A DNA stretch of 44,724 bases from Amycolatopsis mediterranei (GTDB lineage: Bacteria > Actinomycetota > Actinomycetes > Mycobacteriales > Pseudonocardiaceae), in assembly GCF_026017845.1 (NCBI RefSeq), contig NZ_CP100416.1, forward strand, positions 3,906,778 to 3,951,501, given 5' to 3'. Positions 24,378 to 31,720 of this stretch are shown piece by piece; the first letter of the stretch is position 1, and every line of letters begins with the position of its first letter. The translations under genes and the position numbers were made by a program. The notes beneath the pieces are model-generated. The model saw only the letters and a list, made by a program, of their open reading frames with translations. It did not search any database and had not been told where the DNA came from.

Positions 24378-25259
24378 GTGCTGAAGATCAGGTTGGGCGT
24401 CGCCCCCGCGGCCGGCACCGGGCCGGCGGAGTTCGCCGGGCTGGCTGAGCGGCTGGAGGACGCCGGCGTCGACTCGCTGTGGCTGTCCGAGCTGGTGTAT
24501 TCGCCCGAGGTCGACCCGATGATCGGCATGGCGCACGCGCTGGCGCGGACGGCGAAGCTGAAGGTCGGCACCGGCGTCGCGATCCTGCCGGGCCGGCACC
24601 CGGTGCTGGTCGCCAAGCAGCTGCGCACGCTGGCCGGGCTCGCGCCGAAGCGGGTCCTGCCGGTGTTCGGCCTTCGCCCCGCCCGCGCCGCGGAAACCGC
24701 CCTGTTCCCGGTGCCGCCGGGCCGCCGCGCCGCGGTGTTCGACGAGTCGCTCGTGCTGCTGCGCCGGCTGCTGGAGGAGGACGAAGTCTCGTTCGACGGC
24801 GAGTTCTTCCAGGTCGACGACGTCGATCTCGGCCCGCGCCCGGCCAACCGCCTGGACGTCTGGCTGGGCGGTGCGGCCCCTGAGGCCCTGCGCCGGACGG
24901 GCCGCCTCGCGGACGGCTGGCTGGGCAGTTTCCACACGCCGTCGCAGGCGCGCGACGCCCGCATCGCCATCCAGCGGGCCGCGGCGGAGGCGGGGCGCGA
25001 GATCGAGGAGGACCACTTCGGCCTCAGCCTGGTCGTGGCGGACCGGGGGATCCCCGGCGAACTCGCGGCGGTGGCGGAACGCCGCAGCCCCGGCGTGCCG
25101 GTGACGGACCTGGTGGCGACCAGCTGGCCGGAGGCCCGGCGGCTGGTGGAGCAGTACATCGAAGCCGGGCTGTCGAAGTTCGTGCTCCGGCCCGGCCACG
25201 CCGATTTCGACGGCTTCCTGGAGAAGTTCCAGGCGGAACTGGTGCCGTTGCAGAACTAG
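24378..25259 (+). CDS. LLM-class flavin/F420-dependent oxidoreductase
   Basis: This 293-aa TIM-barrel oxidoreductase belongs to the luciferase-like monooxygenase superfamily. Characteristic stretches are FAGLAERLEDAGVDSLWLSE, PMIGMAHALARTAKLKVGTGVAILPGRHPVLVAKQLRTLAGL, and LGGAAPEALRRTGRLADGWLGSFHTP. The VGTGVxxLPxRHPxxxAKQxxTL pattern is common in F420-dependent actinobacterial members, so F420 is the more likely cofactor. GTG 24378 follows GGGAGGA. It lies 53 bp after the OhrR-like gene and is plausibly co-transcribed, suggesting a redox-stress link. Its stop shares CTAG with the convergent cyclase-like gene. Confidence 0.86.
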   Translation: MLKIRLGVAPAAGTGPAEFAGLAERLEDAGVDSLWLSELVYSPEVDPMIGMAHALARTAKLKVGTGVAILPGRHPVLVAKQLRTLAGLAPKRVLPVFGLRPARAAETALFPVPPGRRAAVFDESLVLLRRLLEEDEVSFDGEFFQVDDVDLGPRPANRLDVWLGGAAPEALRRTGRLADGWLGSFHTPSQARDARIAIQRAAAEAGREIEEDHFGLSLVVADRGIPGELAAVAERRSPGVPVTDLVATSWPEARRLVEQYIEAGLSKFVLRPGHADFDGFLEKFQAELVPLQN

Positions 25260-26041
25260 CCGTGGTTGAGGTTGCCGTGCACCTGGCCGACTTGGATCGC
25301 GGTGCCGTGCTGGGTGCCGCTCATGACGTTCGTGATGCTGCCCGGCGCCGGTGCCTCGATGGTGGCCTTGGCCACGGCCAGCTCTTCGGCGTAGTCGCCG
25401 CCGGCGCCGTGGCGCAGCAGGTCTCCGCTCGGGTTCGGGATGTAGAGGTAGACCGTGCCGTGGTACTCCTTGATCCGGACGTCGGCCGGGACGACCTTGG
25501 TCGCGGGTAGCTGAGCGTATTCGCTGGCCAGGACGTCTTCGAAGACCCGCTGGGAGAGCGCCACCGCGAGGAACGTCTGCTCGGGGTCCGAGCGCTCCAG
25601 CACCGCGCGCACCGGGGCGGCGTCGAGCAGCCGGTGGGTGGTGATCACGGCGCTGCCGATGGCGGCGGCCGAGGTGGTGCCCGGCGCCGGTTCGAGGATC
25701 GGGCCGACGTTCAGGCTGGCGCGCATCCGCAGCCGGACCGACCGGGCGGCGGCCCGCAGGCGCGTGTCGCGCTCGGCGAGCACGGCTTGGAGTTCGTCGA
25801 AGAACCGGGACACCACGGCGGGCAGGAAGCGGGGGTCGAAGCCGAGGCCGTAGCCGTCGCCGGTGCCGTGCGGGAAGAGGGCGGTTTCCCACACTTCGCG
25901 CAGGCCCGCGCGGGTGAACGCCTGGGAGAGCACATCGGGGATGGCGGCGGACACCATCGCCTGGGTGGCGGCGGGGTTGCTGCCGAATCCCTTGGTGTCG
26001 ACGACCAGCAGGGCACGGTAGGGCGGGAGTTCGGCGAGCAC
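25256..26041 (-). CDS. Nucleotide-cyclase-like protein with conflict-system-type C-terminal tail
   Basis: This 261-aa soluble protein starts with a class III nucleotidyl-cyclase-like domain: YRALLVVDTKGFGSN (Asp15) and FPHGTGDGYGLGFDP (Asp62) place the two metal-binding aspartates as in adenylyl and diguanylate cyclases, and RMRASLNVGPI is the later 'HxG'-type strand. Residues ~165-230 contain AVALSQRVFEDVLAS and a YLYIPNP strand. The last 22 residues form a Gly/His tail (GTAIQVGQVHGNLNHG) of the kind that recurs in multi-domain actinobacterial conflict and NTPase proteins. GTG 26041 is chosen for AGGAAGG upstream, trimming a Pro-rich extension. Function is inferred only; no partner effector is adjacent. 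It overlaps the convergent LLM gene by 4 bp. Confidence 0.7.
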   Translation of the reverse strand: MLAELPPYRALLVVDTKGFGSNPAATQAMVSAAIPDVLSQAFTRAGLREVWETALFPHGTGDGYGLGFDPRFLPAVVSRFFDELQAVLAERDTRLRAAARSVRLRMRASLNVGPILEPAPGTTSAAAIGSAVITTHRLLDAAPVRAVLERSDPEQTFLAVALSQRVFEDVLASEYAQLPATKVVPADVRIKEYHGTVYLYIPNPSGDLLRHGAGGDYAEELAVAKATIEAPAPGSITNVMSGTQHGTAIQVGQVHGNLNHG

Positions 26042-26099
26042 GGTGACGCCTTCCTGGTGGTGGCCGCGGCCACCCCATTCTGACGGACCGCGGCCCAGC

Positions 26100-26129
26100 G
26101 GTGGGGGCACCGGTGCCGGTGCCCCCACC
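26100..26129 (-). terminator. Very strong hairpin terminator after glsB-like gene
   Basis: Perfect 14-bp arms (GGTGGGGGCACCGG at 26100-26113, complement at 26116-26129) are separated by 2 nt. It lies 7 bp past the stop of the leftward GlsB/YeaQ gene and 59 bp upstream of the cyclase-like start, isolating the two. Confidence 0.75.
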
Positions 26130-26135
26130 GGGGCG

Positions 26136-26396
26136 TCAGTCGCGGCGGTGGAAGATGAGCCGGTAGCCGGCCAGGATGATCAGGGCGCCCAGGATCGCCA
26201 GACCCCAGGTGCGCAGGTCGAAGAACGTGCCGAGCTGGGTGTGGAACAGCGTCTTGCCCACCCAGCCGCCGACGAACGCACCCGCGATGCCCAGCAGGAT
26301 CGTGATGATGCAGCCGCCCGGGTCCTTGCCCGGCATGAGGGCTTTCGCGATCACCCCGGCGATGAGACCCAGCACGATCCACGCGATGATGCCCAC
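26136..26396 (-). CDS. GlsB/YeaQ/YmgE family stress-response membrane protein
   Basis: This 86-aa protein has three hydrophobic helices and matches the transglycosylase-associated (YeaQ/YmgE/GlsB) family: GIIAWIVLGLIAGVIAKALM, PGKDPGGCIITILLGIAGAF with the conserved Gly-rich turn, and a C-terminal LAILGALIILAGYRLIF. Members are small membrane proteins linked to envelope and general stress, biochemical role unknown. GTG 26396 follows GAGAGGA; longer frames upstream are noise. The Cys and FHTQLGTFFDLRTW insert are common in actinobacterial members. Confidence 0.9.
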   Translation of the reverse strand: MGIIAWIVLGLIAGVIAKALMPGKDPGGCIITILLGIAGAFVGGWVGKTLFHTQLGTFFDLRTWGLAILGALIILAGYRLIFHRRD

Positions 26397-26496
26397 GAGG
26401 TTGTCCTCTCGTCCGCTGCCTTTGACGGCACAGGATGGCAGGCACCGGCCCCGGGAGCGCGCCGGGCCACGCCGACGTGATCGGGATCTCACCCGG

Positions 26497-27390
26497 TCAG
26501 CGCCGGGGGAACGGACCCCACCCCTTGACGGCGAACGCGCCGCCGCGGCGTTCGACCTCCAGCGCGCTGTGCCCGCCGAAGTGCGCGGGCACGAGCAGGA
26601 CGTGCTCGTCGGCGGCCCAGCCCAGCAGCCGCTGCCGGGTGGTGCGGGCCTGGACCGGGTCTTCGCAGAAGCAGCTGTTGTGCCCGGGTTCCGCGAGCTG
26701 AACGGGTGAGTGCAGGACGTCGCCGGCGAACAGCGCGCGATCGCCACCGGAGGCCAGTTTCACCACGCTGGAGCCGGGGGTGTGGCCGGGCGCGGCTTCG
26801 AGCCGGAGGTTCGCGTCGATCGTGTGGGTGTCCTCCCACAGCTGCACCTGCCCGGCCTCGTACACCGGCTGGATGCTGTCTTCGAAGGCGTGTTCGTTCA
26901 CGCCGCCGGCGACGGCCGGGTTGCGGGCCGGGTCCCAGTGCTCGAAGTCCGCGCGGGGCATCAGGTGCGTCGCGTTCGGGAACGTCGGCACCCACGTGTC
27001 GCCGTCGAGGCGCGTGTTCCACCCGATGTGGTCGAGGTGCAGGTGGGTGTGCACGACCAGGTCGACGTCCTCCGGGCGGACGCCGGCTTCGCGGAGCCGG
27101 TCCAGGTAGTCCAGCCGGAGGTGGTCCCAGGCGGGGACGGCCGGGCGGTGCTTGTCGTTGCCCACCGCGGTGTCGATCAGGATCGTGCGGCCTTCGCTGC
27201 GCAGCAGCCAGGTCTGCATCGACGACAGGACCAGGTCGTCCGCGGTGAGGAAGCCGGGTTCCAGCTCGTGGCGGTGCTCCTGCCACGCCCGCTCCGGCAG
27301 GTCCGGGAAGAAGTCCCGGGCCGGCATGACCGGGCCGTGCTGCTCTTCGACACGGGTGACGGTGACGTCGCCGAGTTTGATTTCGGTCAT
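26497..27390 (-). CDS. MBL-fold metallo-hydrolase
   Basis: This 297-aa metallo-beta-lactamase-fold hydrolase has the dinuclear metal motif HTHLHLDH (114-121), PGHTPGSSVV, FAGDVLHSPVQ and a terminal PAHFGGHSALEV that supplies the last histidine. Early SMQTWLLRSEGRTILIDTAVGNDK is typical of the quorum-quenching-lactonase/alkylsulfatase-like 'MBL fold metallo-hydrolase' group. ATG 27390 follows AGAAGGA. It lies 77 bp downstream of the XRE regulator in the same direction, and that regulator may control it. Substrate unknown; lactone or ester hydrolysis is possible. Confidence 0.9.
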   Translation of the reverse strand: MTEIKLGDVTVTRVEEQHGPVMPARDFFPDLPERAWQEHRHELEPGFLTADDLVLSSMQTWLLRSEGRTILIDTAVGNDKHRPAVPAWDHLRLDYLDRLREAGVRPEDVDLVVHTHLHLDHIGWNTRLDGDTWVPTFPNATHLMPRADFEHWDPARNPAVAGGVNEHAFEDSIQPVYEAGQVQLWEDTHTIDANLRLEAAPGHTPGSSVVKLASGGDRALFAGDVLHSPVQLAEPGHNSCFCEDPVQARTTRQRLLGWAADEHVLLVPAHFGGHSALEVERRGGAFAVKGWGPFPRR

Positions 27391-27467
27391 TTTTCCTTCT
27401 CGGTGGGGTTTTCCGGGCACGTCGAAGCCGGCCTCCCTCGCGGGTGCCTTGGGACGGAACCGGTTTT

Positions 27468-28343
27468 TCAGCCGCGCGTCGGCAGGGTGCGGCGCGCGGT
27501 GGCCGTGGTGTGGGTCAGCAGGGTCATCGCCGCGTGCGACGGCGAGCCGGGTTCGGTGGTGGCGACGACGACGTGCTGCTCCTGCTCGGTGAGCAGCGCC
27601 TGGTGCGTGACCGTCAGCGCGCCCACCAGGGGGTGGTGCATCTCGTAGACGGCGTCGCCGCCGGCCTTGACGCGCTGGTCCGCCCACCACGCGGCGAACT
27701 CCGTGCTGCGGACGGAAAGCTCGCCGACGAGGGCGGCCGGGCGCGGGTCGTCCGGGTGCCGTCCCGAGGCCATCCGCAGGGTCGCCACCACCGCGCGGGC
27801 CTTGGCCGGCCAGTCGGCGTACAGCTCGCGGGTGTGCGGGTCGAGGAACACCAGCCGCGCCATGTTGGGGCGCGTCCCGGGCCGCTCGGGCGCGTCCGGC
27901 GCCAGGTGCCCGGCGAACAGCGCGTGGCCGGCGGCGTTCCACGCCAGGACGTCGCTGAACCGGCCGAGCACGACCACCGGCACGTCGCCCAGGGTGGCCA
28001 GCAGCTGTCGGAGGGCCGGGGTGACGCGCTCCGGCGCCGGACGGCGGCGCGGGGCCGGGCGGCGGGCTCCGGCGGCCAGCTCGTGCAGGTGCCGTCGTTC
28101 GGTGTCGTCGAGCCGGAGTGCGCCGGCGAGGGCGTCCAGCACCTCCGGTGAAGCGTTGGCCGACTGGCCCTGTTCGAGCCTCGAGTAGTAGGGCGCGCTC
28201 ACCCCGGCGAGCTGGGCGAGCTCTTCGCGGCGCAGGCCCGGCACCCGGCGGCGCTCCCCGTAGGTGGCCAGGCCGACGTCCTCGGGCCGCAGGTGGGAGC
28301 GGCGGGTCTTGAGGAACTCGCCGAGGCGTCGTCTGGCTTCCAT
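27468..28343 (-). CDS. XRE-family regulator with MmyB-like ligand-binding domain
   Basis: This 291-aa regulator has an N-terminal helix-turn-helix (ATYGERRRVPGLRREELAQLAGVSAPYYSRLEQGQ, about 28-62). A PAS-like MmyB/MLTR ligand domain follows, with VPVVVLGRFSDVLAWNAAGHALF, NMARLVFLDPHTRELYADWPAKARAVVATLRMASGRHPDDP and EMHHPLVGALTVTHQAL. Such proteins often control a neighbouring oxidoreductase or hydrolase, and the MBL hydrolase downstream is the natural candidate. ATG 28343 begins at EARRRLGEFLKTRR; an upstream in-frame GTG would add 13 atypical residues. The inducing ligand, possibly fatty-acid-like as in MmyB, is unknown. Confidence 0.9.
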   Translation of the reverse strand: MEARRRLGEFLKTRRSHLRPEDVGLATYGERRRVPGLRREELAQLAGVSAPYYSRLEQGQSANASPEVLDALAGALRLDDTERRHLHELAAGARRPAPRRRPAPERVTPALRQLLATLGDVPVVVLGRFSDVLAWNAAGHALFAGHLAPDAPERPGTRPNMARLVFLDPHTRELYADWPAKARAVVATLRMASGRHPDDPRPAALVGELSVRSTEFAAWWADQRVKAGGDAVYEMHHPLVGALTVTHQALLTEQEQHVVVATTEPGSPSHAAMTLLTHTTATARRTLPTRG

Positions 28344-28409
28344 GCAGCAAGTATGGGCAGCGGCGGGGTGGCGCAACCACACCCTGGCGGGGTCAGGCAG
28401 GGCACCCGG

Positions 28410-28446
28410 AAAAACGGCCCGCCCGGGAGGAGTCCCGGACGGGCCG
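28410..28446 (-). terminator. Intrinsic terminator with U-run
   Basis: CGGCCCG-C-CCGGGA (28415-28428) pairs with TCCCGG-A-CGGGCCG (28433-28446), one mismatch, loop GGAG. On the minus strand it runs into five T's (28410-28414), making a classical rho-independent terminator 18 bp after the stop of the secreted-protein gene, unusual in this GC-rich window. Confidence 0.85.
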
Positions 28447-28463
28447 CGGGTGAGCGGGCCGGC

Positions 28464-29666
28464 TCAGCCACCGCCGTAGGTGGCCTGGGTGACCGCGAAG
28501 ACGTTGCGGTTTCCCGCGCCTTCCTGCAGCGACCACAGCAGGTCGGCGCTGGTGTCGTCCTCCCAGTACGAGAGGCTCTCGCCGCTGCCCACCCAGGAGA
28601 ACGTCGACGCGGCGGCCGAGGGCTTCCAGTAGTACAGCTGCTTCGCACCGGAGGAGTTGAACCACCAGCGGCCGTTGTGCGAGGCCACGCCGTTGAGCTT
28701 GTACCAGGGCAGCTGCAACGCCTGGCTCGCCGTCGTCGTCGCGGCGAAGGTGCCGGTGGAAGCGAACGGGTAGCGGATCGCCCGCGGCGCCCGGTTCGGG
28801 TAGTCGGTGCAGCCGGACGGGCAGGTGTACTCGGTCATCACGATCGACCTGCTGACGCGGTCGAGGGAGATCGACGACCACGCGAGGTTCGTGCCCGACG
28901 TCGTCTTCGAGGCGATCGTGCCGACCTGCGGCAGGACGTAGGCGTAGTTGTGGGCGTAGTACGTGCTGCCGCTCTGGTGGCCGATCTGGTCGGCGGTGCC
29001 GCCGCTGTCGGTCTTGAGGATCTTGCGCATGTCGAACACGCGCATGCCCTTCCCGGTGTCGGCGACGTAGAGGTAGTCGCCGTACCAGGACATGCCGCCG
29101 GCGTGGATCGGGATGTCCTTGAAGTCCGGTGCGTCCGCGGTCCCGGTCGGCTCGGCCAGCAGGATCTTGCGGTAGGCGTTCGGGTAGTCGGCGTCCCAGT
29201 CGACCAGGGTGATCCGGCTGCGGGACTGGTCGCCGTCGCAGCCGTCCTTGGTGTACCAGCTGACCGCGACGAGCTGGTGCCCGTCGTAGTTGCCGCCGTT
29301 CGCCGTCCCGACGGCGTCGCGGCTGGTGGTGATGCCCTGCGGGTAGTTCGCGCAGTCGGAGTTGTCGCCGCTGTCGAACCGGAAGCCCGTCGAAAGCCCG
29401 GCGACGGAGAACGAAGACGGCAGCGCGGTGCGGTCGTGGTTCGCGTTCTCCATCACGGTGTGCACGGCCGCGGTGCCCAGCGTCGAGACCAGAGCGCTGT
29501 TCACCGCGTCGAACTGGTGGTAGTCGGCGGTCAGGGTGTATTGGCCGGCGGGCAGGGTGGCCGGTGCGGCCGCGGCGGCCGCCGACGGGGTGGCGAGCAC
29601 GCCCACGGCCACCCCCGCGGCGAGCGCGGCGTAGGTGAATCGACGGTGCAATGACATGGCAGCCAT
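28464..29666 (-). CDS. Secreted propeller-like protein, paralogue of the 43133 gene
   Basis: This 400-aa exported protein has a signal peptide (residues ~1-33, Ala-rich, ending AAAAA) and a body of repeated aromatic/Asp beta-strands suggesting a beta-propeller. Landmarks are NYPQGITTSRDA, SRITLVDWD, HAGGMSWYGDYLYVADTGKG, MRVFDMRKIL, SSISLDRVSRSIVMTEY, HNGRWWF, and a terminal ESLSYWEDDTSADLLWSLQE. The same landmarks in the same order occur in the protein at 43133-44380, so the two are paralogues. I do not know a characterised member. Several paired cysteines fit an extracellular location. ATG 29666 (or 29657) starts it; a textbook terminator follows. Confidence 0.72.
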   Translation of the reverse strand: MAAMSLHRRFTYAALAAGVAVGVLATPSAAAAAAPATLPAGQYTLTADYHQFDAVNSALVSTLGTAAVHTVMENANHDRTALPSSFSVAGLSTGFRFDSGDNSDCANYPQGITTSRDAVGTANGGNYDGHQLVAVSWYTKDGCDGDQSRSRITLVDWDADYPNAYRKILLAEPTGTADAPDFKDIPIHAGGMSWYGDYLYVADTGKGMRVFDMRKILKTDSGGTADQIGHQSGSTYYAHNYAYVLPQVGTIASKTTSGTNLAWSSISLDRVSRSIVMTEYTCPSGCTDYPNRAPRAIRYPFASTGTFAATTTASQALQLPWYKLNGVASHNGRWWFNSSGAKQLYYWKPSAAASTFSWVGSGESLSYWEDDTSADLLWSLQEGAGNRNVFAVTQATYGGG

Positions 29667-29717
29667 GGTCGGACGGCCTCGTACAAGAGCCGTACAACTC
29701 CGGTCGCGCCGGAGCCC

Positions 29718-30290
29718 TCAAGCCGGTGACGCGGCCGCCCGCCGGTCGAGCACCTTCAGCGCCTGCTCGCACCAGCGCAGGTTCTCCCGCTCGAACGACA
29801 ACCCCCGCATCAGCGTCAGGTACGGGCCGATCCGCTCGGCGACGGCGAGGTAGTCGTCTTCGAAGCGGCCGTCCAGCAGGCGCGCGCGCAGCCGTTCGTA
29901 GCCCGCGATCTTGGCTTCCGCCCGGGCCAGCCGCTCCGCCAGCGCGCCCCGGACCGCCGTCTCGTCGCCCGCGTCCACGGCCTGCACCTGCACCAGCAGC
30001 TCGTCGCGGATCACGCCGGGGCGGGGCGGCCGGGCCGTGAACTCGTGCAGCGACCGGTACCCGGCTTCGGTCAGCGAGAACAGCCGCTTGTCCGGGCGGC
30101 GCTCCTGGTGGACCACCCGGGCCCGCACCAGGCCGTCGGCCGCCATGCGGTCGAGTTCCCGGTAGAGCTGCTGCGGGGTGGCCGCCCAGAAGTTCGCCAC
30201 CGAGGCGTCGAACCCCTTCGCCAGGTCGTAGCCCGACGCCTCGCCTTCGAGCAGCGCCGCCATCAGCGCGTGCCGCAGTGCCCTACTCAA
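29718..30290 (-). CDS. PadR-family transcriptional regulator
   Basis: This 190-aa regulator has the PadR winged helix (MSRALRHALMAALLEGEASGYDLAKGFDASVANFWAATPQQLYRELDRMAADGLVRA, residues 1-58) and a C-terminal Vir-like dimerisation helix bundle. The start is TTG 30290, directly abutting the stop of the SnoaL-like gene. That TTG lies inside a palindrome repeated at the head of the operon, so initiation and operator binding overlap. It probably represses the SnoaL-padR operon. The ligand is unknown; PadR proteins often sense phenolics or antibiotics. Confidence 0.9.
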   Translation of the reverse strand: MSRALRHALMAALLEGEASGYDLAKGFDASVANFWAATPQQLYRELDRMAADGLVRARVVHQERRPDKRLFSLTEAGYRSLHEFTARPPRPGVIRDELLVQVQAVDAGDETAVRGALAERLARAEAKIAGYERLRARLLDGRFEDDYLAVAERIGPYLTLMRGLSFERENLRWCEQALKVLDRRAAASPA

Positions 30291-30301
30291 CTAGTTGACT
30301 G
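30284..30301. promoter_or_regulatory. PadR operator copy 1, at SnoaL/padR junction
   Basis: TACTCAA-CTAG-TTGACTG, with the inner CAACTAGTTG (30288-30297) a perfect 10-bp palindrome. It matches the copy at 30694-30711 outside the 4-bp spacer except at its final base, and overlaps both the SnoaL stop and the padR start codon. Confidence 0.65.
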
Positions 30302-30680
30302 CTTCGCGCTGGATCCGGTCGAACTGCGCCGCCATCGCCTGCGCCAGCGCCTGCGCCGCCGACAGCGGCCGGACCATCACCGTGAACTCGTCGATCAGGC
30401 CGGCTTCGTCGAGGTGGAGGAAGTCGCAGCCCTCGACCCGCACGTCCCCGATCCTGGCCTCGAAGACGAGGGCGTGCTCCCGGCCGTCGTCGCCGGTCAG
30501 CTCGCGCACGTACCGGAAATCCTCGAACACGCGGAGCACGCCGCGCAGGATGGCGGCGGTGATCGCCTTGCCGGGGTACGGCCGGAACGCCACCGGGCTG
30601 CGGAACACGACGTTCTCCGCCAGTGTCGCGGCCATGGCGTCGGGATCGCGGGCCTCGACGGCCTTGCGGAAGCTGCTCAT
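30291..30680 (-). CDS. SnoaL/NTF2-like fold protein
   Basis: This 129-aa protein has the cone-shaped SnoaL/NTF2-like fold: SSFRKAVEARDPDAMAATLAENVVFRSPVAFRPYPGKAITAAIL, then VFEDFRYVRELTGDDGREHALVFEARIGDVRVEGCDFLHLDEAGLIDEFTVMVRPL. This is the general 'nuclear transport factor 2 family' pattern; the family includes polyketide cyclases, isomerases and non-enzymatic binders, and catalytic residues cannot be assigned. ATG 30680 follows GAGGTGGGG. It is the first gene of an operon with padR, 0 bp apart. Confidence 0.85.
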   Translation of the reverse strand: MSSFRKAVEARDPDAMAATLAENVVFRSPVAFRPYPGKAITAAILRGVLRVFEDFRYVRELTGDDGREHALVFEARIGDVRVEGCDFLHLDEAGLIDEFTVMVRPLSAAQALAQAMAAQFDRIQREAVN

Positions 30681-30693
30681 GCCCCACCTCACC

Positions 30694-30711
30694 TACTCAA
30701 TTTTTTGACTA
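30694..30711. promoter_or_regulatory. PadR operator copy 2, promoter of SnoaL-padR operon
   Basis: TACTCAA-TTTT-TTGACTA is a near-palindrome (6 of 7 positions pair), 14 bp upstream of the SnoaL ATG. It is the same 7-N4-7 element as at 30284-30301 and the most AT-rich stretch of the region. It marks the likely autoregulated promoter. Confidence 0.7.
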
Positions 30712-30858
30712 TCTCGGGCAGCTTACCTTTTCGCCTTGCGTGACCGCTCGACGACGCACAGCTTCACCACAGGCCTGCCACAGCTGCCCTCGCCACGCTG
30801 GCCCAAGGCCGGGTCAGGCGGAAGTCAACCGGCCATTACCCACCACGAAGGGACAGGC

Positions 30859-31716
30859 ATGGGAAACGACGACCACGAGGGACAGCGGGTCAGCCGGCGA
30901 CGGCTGCTCGCCGGCGTGAGCTCGGTCGGCTTGGGCGCACTCGTCACGGCGTGCGCCGGCCGGAGCGCGGTCACGACGTCCACCGGCGAGACGGTCGCGC
31001 TGCAGGCGGTCACCGACGCGGACCTCACCGCCCTGTTCACCGGTGCGCGGACGTGCACGCTCACCGCGTCCACCACGCAGGGGCCGTACTACTTCGACGC
31101 CGACAAGATCCGCAGTGACATCCGCGAAGACAAGCAGGGCACGAAGCTGCGGCTCGCCCTGCAGGTGCAGGACAGCGAGACGTGCAAGCCGATCCCGCAC
31201 GCGGTGGTCGAGATCTGGCACTGCGACGCGGGAGGCCTGTACTCCGGCGCGGAGGCGGCGTCCGGTGGCGGCGGCACCCCGCCCACCGGGACCCCGCCCA
31301 CCGGCACTCCGCCCACCGGGACCCCGCCCACCGGGACCCCGCCCGGCGGTGGGGACGCCGATCTCATCCCGACCGACGACAAGCGGTACCTGCGCGGCGC
31401 CCAGGTCACGAACCAGCGCGGCATGGTCGAGTTCACGACGATCTGGCCGGGCTGGTACCGCGGCCGCACCGTCCACGTCCACGTGATGGTGCACGTCGGC
31501 AACGAGAAGACGCTCACCACGCAGCTGATGTTCGACGAAGCGCTGAACGCGCAGGTGCTGGCGACCCAGCCGTACGCGCAGCGCACCGGCCGCGACACCT
31601 TCAACGACGATGACTCGATCTACCGGCCGAGCATGCTGCTGAAGGTGACCCGGGCCCGCGACGGGTATGTCGGTTGCATCGTGCTCAACGCCGACCCGGA
31701 CCACGACGGCGTGTAG
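30859..31716 (+). CDS. Tat-exported lipoprotein intradiol ring-cleavage dioxygenase
   Basis: This 285-aa Fe(III) dioxygenase opens aromatic diols between the hydroxyls. The N-terminus has a twin-arginine signal (VSRRRLLAGV) and a lipobox LVTAC with Cys32, placing it as an extracytoplasmic lipoprotein. The iron ligands appear as Tyr128 (GGLYSG), Tyr200 (PGWYRG), His206 and His208 (VHVHV). A Gly-Thr-Pro-Pro-Thr tandem repeat (139-163) is inserted after the first ligand. ATG 30859 follows AAGGGA. Exported intradiol dioxygenases of this kind occur in Streptomyces and Pseudonocardiaceae; lignin- or catechol-type aromatics are the presumed substrates. The gene stops 4 bp from the convergent NmrA-like gene. 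Confidence 0.9.
   Translation: MGNDDHEGQRVSRRRLLAGVSSVGLGALVTACAGRSAVTTSTGETVALQAVTDADLTALFTGARTCTLTASTTQGPYYFDADKIRSDIREDKQGTKLRLALQVQDSETCKPIPHAVVEIWHCDAGGLYSGAEAASGGGGTPPTGTPPTGTPPTGTPPTGTPPGGGDADLIPTDDKRYLRGAQVTNQRGMVEFTTIWPGWYRGRTVHVHVMVHVGNEKTLTTQLMFDEALNAQVLATQPYAQRTGRDTFNDDDSIYRPSMLLKVTRARDGYVGCIVLNADPDHDGV
31273..31347 (+). repeat. 15-bp in-frame tandem repeat (x5) in dioxygenase gene
   Basis: Five units of GGN ACN CCG CCC ACC encode Gly-Thr-Pro-Pro-Thr four times and Gly-Thr-Pro-Pro-Gly once. The first four units differ only at synonymous third positions. Because the period is a multiple of three, copy-number change would alter linker length without frameshift. Confidence 0.95.
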
Positions 31717-31720
31717 CGCC

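Noticed and set aside
31273..31347. Short regular repeats as a CRISPR-like array
   Set aside because: Units are contiguous 15-mers without spacers and encode an in-frame peptide repeat.
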